Assembly (NCBI GenBank): GCA_035701115.1
Contig: DASSOA010000050.1
Span: 1 to 11,804, forward strand
Direction of reading: 5' to 3'
Length of the DNA stretch: 11,804 bases
From: DASSKW01 sp035701115
Lineage (GTDB): Bacteria; Pseudomonadota; Gammaproteobacteria; Natronospirales; REEB76
Part shown: piece after piece, positions 1-5,048 of the stretch
How positions within the stretch are numbered: the stretch's first letter is position 1
Layout of the letters: every line of letters starts with the position of its first letter
The notes under the pieces: model-generated
Seen by the model: the letters and a program-made list of their open reading frames with translations, nothing else
Database searches by the model: none
Told to the model about the DNA's origin: nothing
Program-made: the position numbers and the translations under genes

Positions 1-355
1 CGCGCTTGAGATCCATCGGGTTCATCCCGGCAGCCACGTACTTCATGCCTTCGCGCACGATCGCCTGAGCCAGCGCGGTCGCGGTGGTCGTGCCATCGCC
101 AGCGACGTCCGAGGTTTTCGCCGCCACCTCCTTGACCATCTGCGCGCCCATATCCTCGAACTCGTCGGCGAGCCGGATCTCGCGTGCCACCACCACACCC
201 GAATTCGCCAATACCGGTCCGCCGAAGTCGCGCCTCAGGATCACGTTGCGTCCCCTGGGCCCGAGCGTTACCTTGACGGCGTCGGCGAGCACGTCGATGC
301 CGCGCGCAATCTTCTCCCGCACGTCTCCACGAAAGATTACTCTCCGTCCGCCCAT
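1..355 (-). CDS. groEL: GroEL-type 60 kDa chaperonin paralogue, N-terminal 118 residues (C-terminus outside window)
   Basis: This is the start of a group I chaperonin, the ATP-driven cytosolic folding ring. The visible residues cover the equatorial ATP-binding domain. Residues 23-33 read LADAVKVTLGP, residues 69-78 MGAQMVKEVA and residues 86-91 GDGTTT, all as in E. coli GroEL, and Asp87 is kept. At residues 51-52, where E. coli GroEL has Lys-Asp in the TKDG loop, this protein has Asn-Ser. Asp52 is one of the two aspartates needed for normal ATP hydrolysis in GroEL. The residues just after the start (GGRR) also differ from the usual AAKD. The start is fixed by an AGGAG six bases upstream. It begins 45 bases after the stop of a usp gene on the same strand, with no groES between, so it probably shares that gene's FNR-type promoter. 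It is likely a secondary, stress-specific copy; the family call is very secure. Confidence 0.95.
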   Translation of the reverse strand, partial: MGGRRVIFRGDVREKIARGIDVLADAVKVTLGPRGRNVILRRDFGGPVLANSGVVVAREIRLADEFEDMGAQMVKEVAAKTSDVAGDGTTTATALAQAIVREGMKYVAAGMNPMDLKR

Positions 356-400
356 GGTTTACTCCTGATGACGATCGTCGCCCGCATGCGTTCAACGAAC

Positions 401-844
401 TCAACGCATCACCAGCACCGGGATTTTGCTGTGGGTCAGCACCTTGTTCGCCTCGCTGCCCAGCACCAATCCGGCCAATCCGCGGCGGCCGTGCGATGCC
501 ATGACGATCAGGTCGCAGCCCTTGTTCTTTGCGGCGCCGATGATCGCCTCGTACGGCGAATTGTTCTCCACGGAAAGACATTCACACGGGACGCCCTCCT
601 TCCGTGCCACCTTGTCGATTTCCGCGATGAATTTTTGGGCGGCACGGTCGATTTCGGCCTGCTGGGCCTCAAGCAAACCCGGCACCACTGCCATCGATTC
701 TCCGTGATACACGAAATTAGCCAGCGGTTTCGCATGGAAACCGACGACCTTGGCGCCGATCGATTTCGCGAAGGCGACGCCTTTCCGAATCGCCTTTTTC
801 GAAAGCGCTGACCCGTCGGTCGGCAATAGGATTTTCTTGAACAT
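401..844 (-). CDS. Universal stress protein, single UspA domain (147 aa)
   Basis: A cytosolic nucleotide-binding stress protein of the UspA fold. The N-terminal strand MFKKILLPTDGS (residues 1-12) carries the family Asp at position 10. The ATP loop lies at residues 116-130 as A-S-H-G-(9)-G-S, so it fits the G2xG9xG(S/T) signature except that the first Gly is Ala. The domain closes with the usual hydrophobic strand (IPVLVM). An in-frame extension to 958 is possible, but the start at 844 is preferred: it has a GGAG five bases upstream and matches the family N-terminus. A perfect FNR-type box and a -10-like hexamer lie about 75-115 bases upstream. The gene is followed by groEL 45 bases on. It is the same length as the usp at the right end of the window, aligns with it without gaps near both ends, and is probably its paralogue. 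What it binds or protects cannot be told from the sequence. Confidence 0.93.
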   Translation of the reverse strand: MFKKILLPTDGSALSKKAIRKGVAFAKSIGAKVVGFHAKPLANFVYHGESMAVVPGLLEAQQAEIDRAAQKFIAEIDKVARKEGVPCECLSVENNSPYEAIIGAAKNKGCDLIVMASHGRRGLAGLVLGSEANKVLTHSKIPVLVMR

Positions 845-917
845 GAAATCTCCGATATTCACGCGGCCCATCTGTTCTCTTTCCTGTTTGGTGAAAAGAC
901 CCAACCAGCGTATGTGC

Positions 918-958
918 ATTTTGACTGACGAGTCGAGGCGTGGATTGATCTGGATCAA
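918..958 (-). promoter_or_regulatory. FNR/ANR-type promoter of the usp-groEL unit (box 1)
   Basis: A perfect TTGAT-N4-ATCAA palindrome occupies 945-958. Read towards the usp gene, a CAAAAT hexamer (923 down to 918) begins 22 bases after the box. This is the spacing of a class II FNR site centred near -41.5. Predicted transcription starts near 911 and gives a leader of about 66 bases. FNR/ANR proteins are oxygen-sensing iron-sulfur activators; the exact binding protein is inferred. Confidence 0.8.
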
Positions 959-1059
959 CCACCCTGAACGCAGCGGCCGCTGACATCGAGCCGCTTCCGT
1001 ACCGACGCGTGTTTCGGGCGGCTGTCCGCGCGTGTGACTACGCGATACGGCACATTCGC

Positions 1060-1100
1060 TTGATGCAGATCAAGCGCGTCTGCTGTCACCGACGTAAGGT
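1060..1100 (+). promoter_or_regulatory. FNR/ANR-type promoter of the CBS gene pair (box 2)
   Basis: The box at 1060-1073 is TTGATGCAGATCAA. Its arms extend to a longer palindrome at 1057-1076 (CGCTTGAT paired with ATCAAGCG). A TAAGGT hexamer at 1095-1100, keeping the first, second and last bases of the -10 consensus, begins 22 bases after the box. Predicted start is near 1107, leaving a leader of about 76 bases that holds a strong hairpin. Boxes 1 and 2 are about 100 bases apart and face away from each other. Confidence 0.8.
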
Positions 1101-1111
1101 GCAAAAAACGG

Positions 1112-1146
1112 GCGGCGATCGGCACAAGCATGTTTGCGATCGCCGC
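1112..1146 (+). repeat. Inverted repeat: 10-bp perfect stem, 15-base loop, in the CBS mRNA leader
   Basis: GCGGCGATCG at 1112-1121 is the exact reverse complement of 1137-1146, with a 15-base loop. It begins about five bases after the predicted start of the box 2 transcript, so the mRNA would carry this hairpin at its 5' end. A T-rich stretch (1159-1167) lies about 13 bases beyond the stem, too far for a normal intrinsic terminator. A 5' stabilising stem-loop or a leader control element is more likely. The repeat is certain; its role is not. Confidence 0.6.
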
Positions 1147-1182
1147 GAGTCTCGATGCTTTATTTTTCGGTGCCTGGACAAC

Positions 1183-1674
1183 ATGAGACTTCAGGAAATC
1201 ATGAGTACCGGAGTCATCACCGTCGGACCTGAAACATCGGCGGAGGCGGCGTGGACGGACATGTGGCGTCACCGTATCCGTCATCTCGTGGTGATGGACG
1301 GTGCGCGCGCGATCGGACTGCTGTCCGAGCGCGATCTCGGCGGGCGCGACGGCGCCGTACTGCGCAAGGGCAAACAGGTGCGCGAGCTGATGACCGCACA
1401 AGTGGTGAGTGCCCGGCCAGACACTACGCTGCGCCAGGCTGCGAATCTCATGCGCGGGCAATCGATTGGTGCTTTGCCGGTCATCGAGGGCGACCGTGTC
1501 GTCGGCATCGTGACGGCGACCGACGTGCTGAACGAACTGGGCCGCGGCTCGACGCGCCCGGCGGTTCAGGCACGCCGCCGCAGCATGCGCCTGCCGCCGG
1601 CGGGTACCCGTGGCGCGGCCGCCGCGATCCGCCACACAGGTGCCGCGGTACGGCGCCGGAAAGAGCAGCGATGA
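1183..1674 (+). CDS. CBS-domain pair protein with basic C-terminal tail (163 aa)
   Basis: Two CBS motifs in tandem form a Bateman module, which in this family binds adenine nucleotides such as AMP or ATP and acts as an energy-state sensor. The first repeat runs about residues 4-55 (EIMSTGVITVGPETS to AIGLLSERDL). The second runs about 67-122 (LMTAQVVSARPDTTL to VVGIVTATDVL). No catalytic domain is attached. The last 35 or so residues are rich in Arg and Ala, suggesting a disordered or nucleic-acid-contacting tail. The ATG at 1183 puts the first CBS motif at the usual distance from the N-terminus, but no good Shine-Dalgarno is visible. In-frame starts further upstream would run through the predicted promoter. 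It is the first gene behind box 2, followed 141 bases later by a second CBS gene. Its stop overlaps a possible small ORF by ATGA. Confidence 0.87.
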   Translation: MRLQEIMSTGVITVGPETSAEAAWTDMWRHRIRHLVVMDGARAIGLLSERDLGGRDGAVLRKGKQVRELMTAQVVSARPDTTLRQAANLMRGQSIGALPVIEGDRVVGIVTATDVLNELGRGSTRPAVQARRRSMRLPPAGTRGAAAAIRHTGAAVRRRKEQR

Positions 1675-1815
1675 CCAAACGCATCGAATGCACGGCGGGA
1701 CACAACCGCTGGATAACCCGTGGTGTACGTGCTGCGAGTGCGGAGACGTCGGCTTTCATTCACGTCGTCGCATCGCACTGATCGCACCTGAAACCTGATT
1801 GGAAAGGAGCCCGAA

Positions 1816-2685
1816 ATGCCCTTGCAATGGTACCGCAGGTCGCGCCTGGTGATCCTCAGTCCGGATGCCTCGGCGTTCGAAGCCGCATGCGCAATGGAGC
1901 GCAACAGGATTGGCGCCGTCATTGTCCAGGACAAGGGACGCCTCGCCGGCCTCATCACAGACCGTGATCTCGTCGTGCGTGTGATTGCGCGCGAGCTTGA
2001 TCCGGACGCCATCAGCGTCAGCGAAATCATGAGCAGGCCGGTCGTGACGCTCACGCCGCATGACATCCATGACGATGCCATCGGCCTCATGCGCGAGCAT
2101 GGCGTGCGGCGGATCCCGCTGGTCGAAGATGAACATGTCGTCGGCATGGTAACGCTGGACGATCTGCTTCTCGACGAAGCGGCGCCGCTTGACGAATTCG
2201 CCGCGGTGGTCGAGGCGCAGCTCGGCAGCGGTGGCCCGCAGCCGCCGGTGCGCTCCGCCGCAAGCCGGCGCCGGGCCATCCGCGCGGAAACCACGCTGCG
2301 GCGCCTGCTCGATCGGGTCCGGGACAACGCCGGCCTTGCTGACAACGAAGATGCAGAAGCGGCGTTGCGCGCCGTGCTGGGGCTCATCTTGCGCCGGCTC
2401 TCGCCCGGAGAAGCCGGCGACCTGCTGGCGCAGCTGCCGTCCCTGCTGCAATCGGAACTTCGCAGCCTGCCACCGGCTCCTGACAAGAGCATCACGCGCG
2501 ATTCGATCAGGATCGAGTTGACGCGGCAGCTCGGCATTGATGCCGGCCGTGCGGAGCGAGTGATGACGGCAGTCGGCGCGACGCTTGCACAAAGCATAAG
2601 CCCCGGCCAACTGGAGGATGTTCGAGGGCAGCTTCCCGAGCCGCTGCGCAGTGTCCTTCCGGCTGTTCCCTGCGCAAATCTCTGA
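1816..2685 (+). CDS. CBS-domain pair fused to DUF2267 (289 aa)
   Basis: The N-terminal half is a Bateman module of two CBS motifs, about residues 8-60 (RLVILSPDAS to RLAGLITDRDLV) and 70-125 (IMSRPVVTLTPHD to VVGMVTLDDLL). After an Arg- and Pro-rich linker (about 138-158) comes a helical region to about residue 280 that matches DUF2267. It has two similar units, each with an ALRAVLGLI- or AVGATLAQ-type helix followed by an (S/P)G(E/Q) turn and an LP-containing segment such as LAQLPSLLQSEL. DUF2267 has no established biochemical role. The start has AAGGAG six bases upstream. The gene follows the first CBS gene on the same strand and probably shares the box 2 promoter. It converges on the GNAT gene, with 67 bases between stops and no clear terminator. 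A nucleotide-responsive regulator is plausible, but the output is unknown. Confidence 0.88.
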   Translation: MPLQWYRRSRLVILSPDASAFEAACAMERNRIGAVIVQDKGRLAGLITDRDLVVRVIARELDPDAISVSEIMSRPVVTLTPHDIHDDAIGLMREHGVRRIPLVEDEHVVGMVTLDDLLLDEAAPLDEFAAVVEAQLGSGGPQPPVRSAASRRRAIRAETTLRRLLDRVRDNAGLADNEDAEAALRAVLGLILRRLSPGEAGDLLAQLPSLLQSELRSLPPAPDKSITRDSIRIELTRQLGIDAGRAERVMTAVGATLAQSISPGQLEDVRGQLPEPLRSVLPAVPCANL

Positions 2686-2752
2686 GCTTCTCGCGGCAGA
2701 CCAGTCTGGGTGTTTGTATCTGATAAGCTCTCGATTGCGCGCCGCCGGTCAA

Positions 2753-3355
2753 TCAGGTGGTACGGCTCGTGCCCCCGAGCGGCGGGTCGTGCGCAACGGT
2801 GAGGTTTGAAGCGCGTGGCAACCGGATCGCGAGCTCCTTCACTATCCGGACGGTGGTTGGATCCTCCGGCACCGCCTTCACCGTAAAACCGAATGCTCGC
2901 GCGAACCGCAGCATCGTCGCGTTGCACGTGAGCACGATGCCGTACATGCGCACAAGTCCCTGTTCACGCGCCGCGCGGATCAACGCCTCCATCAGCAATC
3001 CCGCAATGCCCGTTTTGTGCCAGACATCCGCGATCACAATACCGAACTCGCAAGCGCTGCCGCCGCTATCGATCACGTAACGAGCGTCACCGACCAGTTC
3101 CTCATGGCCATCGAGCTGTGTCGCGCACACGAATGCCATGTGCCGGTCGTAGTCGACTTCGGTAAGGAAATGCACCAGACTGTCGGACGGCGCGCGAATC
3201 CACTTATGAAATCGCAGATAGCGCGCCTCAGCGGACAGGCCATTGATGAACGCACGCACGCGTTCGGTTTCGCCGCACCGTATCGGCCGGATGACGACGG
3301 CACGGCCGTCCGGCAGCCGATGTTCACGGATCAGATGTTCCGGATACGCTGCCAT
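2753..3355 (-). CDS. GNAT-family N-acetyltransferase, Pat/YfiQ-like domain (200 aa)
   Basis: A single GNAT domain that would transfer an acyl group from acyl-CoA to an amine. The N-terminal part (residues 17-50, GRAVVIRPIRCGE to ARYLRFH) resembles the acetyltransferase domain of bacterial protein lysine acetylases such as Pat/YfiQ. The acetyl-CoA loop is at residues 113-118 (HKTGIA), fitting (Q/R)xxGx(G/A) except for His at the first position. Asn145 and FARAFGF (151-157) match the later GNAT motif. An in-frame TGA lies three codons upstream, so the ATG at 3355 is the most upstream possible start. No good Shine-Dalgarno precedes it, and two short ORFs in another frame overlap it. It lies 123 bases after the DUF2934 gene on the same strand. 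A protein substrate, perhaps a Usp protein, is inference from related mycobacterial enzymes. Confidence 0.9.
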   Translation of the reverse strand: MAAYPEHLIREHRLPDGRAVVIRPIRCGETERVRAFINGLSAEARYLRFHKWIRAPSDSLVHFLTEVDYDRHMAFVCATQLDGHEELVGDARYVIDSGGSACEFGIVIADVWHKTGIAGLLMEALIRAAREQGLVRMYGIVLTCNATMLRFARAFGFTVKAVPEDPTTVRIVKELAIRLPRASNLTVAHDPPLGGTSRTT

Positions 3356-3478
3356 GTGCTGTCATGTTGTCCGCTCAACGGCATTTCGTCCGTTTCGCCT
3401 GCGCCGGGCTGTTGCCGGCAACACACTTCATCTCCTGCCGACACGTACCGCTGAACGAAACCGACGCTGCTCACATGC

Positions 3479-3736
3479 CTAAGGCGAGGGAGAAGCCTCG
3501 CGCTTGATTCCGTACCGGGCGCAGATTTCGCTTTCCGCTGCCAACCAGTCGTCGAGTGCACACCCGGGGTCGAATCGGCGGTTTTGCGCACGATAATAGG
3601 CCGCGACTTCGATCATCCGCTTGAGCACGTCGGCTGTCGGCGGATCCTCGCTCTTTGCTTCTTTCGCCGTCGGTTCCTCGCCTTTCCCGCCTGGTTTGGC
3701 GAGGATGAGCTGCCTGCTGGATTTCGTGGGCGACAT
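3479..3736 (-). CDS. DUF2934 family small protein (85 aa)
   Basis: A short soluble protein with a charged, Lys/Glu-rich N-terminal half (residues 1-35), likely disordered. A C-terminal segment (about residues 38-75) matches the DUF2934 pattern of two helices: RMIEVAAYYRAQNRRF, then DDWLAAESEI. In this family an 'A-Y-x-x-(A/W)' helix precedes a 'DW/HWLxAExE' helix. The function of DUF2934 is not known. The start at 3736 is chosen over a longer in-frame ATG at 3865 because it has a strong AAGGAG five bases upstream. It is the first gene of a probable two-gene unit with the GNAT gene. No FNR-type box and no convincing sigma-70 promoter was found in front of it, so it may be controlled differently from its neighbours. 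Confidence 0.82.
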   Translation of the reverse strand: MSPTKSSRQLILAKPGGKGEEPTAKEAKSEDPPTADVLKRMIEVAAYYRAQNRRFDPGCALDDWLAAESEICARYGIKREASPSP

Positions 3737-4101
3737 ATCGTCTCCTTGTTCAATTTCCTGCGTTACGCTGTACCGCAACGGGTTGTTCCAAACGGGCAGC
3801 GGAGACATCCTTGTCGTGTTTCCGGCCACGCATGGTCTTGCCAGAATGCCAGCGCGGCCAGACATCAGCTTCCACCGATGGCCCCGGCTATCGACCTTCG
3901 TCGTCCGCTTCCGGTTCCGCGATAACCGGAGGGAGGGTTCCCGTCATCGTGCGCCAATGCGCAGTGGACGGGATATTCCTCTTTGCCGTTGCTGCCCTTG
4001 CCATGTCTCCCCGGCGGATCTGCTCAGCGATGCGGCGCCAGGACAAGGAAGAGACATGGCGTTGCTACCTGCAAACGATACCCCTCGCACCGCGACGGGA
4101 G
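3737..4101. other. Intergenic stretch with no supported gene
   Basis: This divergent gap lies between the DUF2934 gene (minus) and the tandem usp (plus). Open frames run through it, but their translations look like no protein family and they lack ribosome-binding sites. Apart from the Shine-Dalgarno of the DUF2934 gene at its left end, I see no RNA gene, repeat or clear promoter. The FNR-type box of the usp gene begins at its right edge. Confidence 0.5.
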
Positions 4102-4142
4102 TTGATCCAGATCAACTCGCGTGGCGACGCGTCGTCTATCGT
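4102..4142 (+). promoter_or_regulatory. FNR/ANR-type promoter of the tandem usp gene (box 3)
   Basis: A perfect TTGATCCAGATCAA box lies at 4102-4115, with arms extending to 4099-4118 (GAGTTGAT paired with ATCAACTC). A TATCGT hexamer at 4137-4142 begins 22 bases after it and matches four of six -10 positions. Predicted start is near 4149, about 31 bases before the ATG. This is the cleanest class II FNR layout in the window. Confidence 0.85.
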
Positions 4143-4179
4143 GTTGCGGCACGGCTTCAACGTGAATCGAAAGGCAGCC

Positions 4180-5016
4180 ATGAGCTACAAGACCATCATT
4201 TCCCAGGTCGACAACAGTCGGCGGTGCGCGGAACGTACGGAGCTCGCGATTCGCATCGCAACGGACTTTGATGCGCATCTGATCGGGCTCTACGCGAGCT
4301 ATCGCCCGACACTGGAAACGTATTCGATGTATGGCATACCACCCGTGGTATTCGAACAGCATCAACACTTCTACGTGGAGCGCCTGGAGCAGGCACGACA
4401 GGCTTTCGAAGACACGGCGCGGCGTGCCGGTGTCAAGTTCGAGTGGCGCGCGCCGGATGGCTTGCCCACGGAATTCGCACCGTTGCACGCGCGCTACGCC
4501 GATCTCGCGATCGTCGGACAGGTTGACCCCGATGATCCGGACACGTTCGTCGCCGAACGCTTTCCGGAAATTATGGCCCTCACCGTAGGCAAGCCGGTGC
4601 TGATCCTGCCGTATGCCGGAAAGCTAACGCCGTTCGGAAAACACGTTCTGGTAGGATGGAACGCCACCCGGGAGGCGGCACGCGCAATGGCCGATGCCAT
4701 GCCGTTTCTCGCACGCGCGGAAACGGTGTCGCTCATGGTGGTGAATCCCAAGCCAGGCATATCCGGCCATGGTAAATTTCCTGGCGCTGATGTTGCGACA
4801 CTCCTGGCGCGCCACGGCCTCAAAGTCGAGGTGGAGCGCAGTGACGGCATCCAGATCGGAATCGGAGAGTGGATGCTGTCGTGGGCAGCCGAACACGAGA
4901 TCGATCTGATTGTGATGGGCGCTTACGGCCATCCTCGTCTCTACGAAATGATCCTCGGCGGCGCAACACGAACCGTGCTGGAATCGATGACGGTACCGGT
5001 ACTGATGTCGCATTGA
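4180..5016 (+). CDS. Universal stress protein with two UspA domains (278 aa)
   Basis: A tandem Usp protein of the class common in proteobacterial stress loci. Domain 1 spans about residues 1-146 and begins MSYKTIISQVDNS. Its nucleotide loop is degenerate: the expected G-x-x-G stretch is replaced by GQVDPDDPDTF (113-123), so ATP binding there is unlikely. Domain 2 spans about 153-278 and starts with HVLVGWNATREA. It carries G247-A-Y-G250-(9)-G260-G261, close to G2xG9xG(S/T) but with Gly for the final Ser/Thr. The closing strand is VPVLMSH. The start has an AAGG about five bases upstream and fits the family N-terminus; the frame is open further upstream but would run through the box 3 promoter. 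It stands alone behind box 3 and converges on the phosphoketolase gene, with 32 bases between stops. Confidence 0.93.
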   Translation: MSYKTIISQVDNSRRCAERTELAIRIATDFDAHLIGLYASYRPTLETYSMYGIPPVVFEQHQHFYVERLEQARQAFEDTARRAGVKFEWRAPDGLPTEFAPLHARYADLAIVGQVDPDDPDTFVAERFPEIMALTVGKPVLILPYAGKLTPFGKHVLVGWNATREAARAMADAMPFLARAETVSLMVVNPKPGISGHGKFPGADVATLLARHGLKVEVERSDGIQIGIGEWMLSWAAEHEIDLIVMGAYGHPRLYEMILGGATRTVLESMTVPVLMSH

Positions 5017-5048
5017 TAACGACTCGGCTACGACATTGGCCGACTCGA

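Noticed and set aside
84..368. Plus-strand open frame over the left edge
   Set aside because: It is the antisense of the groEL start; the minus strand gives a clear chaperonin.
971..982. CAGCGGCCGCTG palindrome between boxes 1 and 2, with similar GCGGCCGC cores near 8740 and 8786
   Set aside because: The cores sit at inconsistent places relative to the boxes, and such words are common in GC-rich DNA.
2697..2708. CAGACCAGTCTG as a terminator between the convergent CBS-DUF2267 and GNAT genes
   Set aside because: The foldable stem is only four base pairs and no T-tract follows.
1566..2927. Long minus-strand open frame (453 codons) across the CBS-DUF2267 gene
   Set aside because: Its translation is low-complexity Ser/Arg/Ala with no family features, typical of the antisense of GC-rich coding DNA; the plus strand gives clear CBS domains.
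5024..5043. TCGGC/GCCGA inverted repeat between tandem usp and xfp as a shared terminator
   Set aside because: Five base pairs with a 10-base loop and no T-run on either strand; too weak to call.
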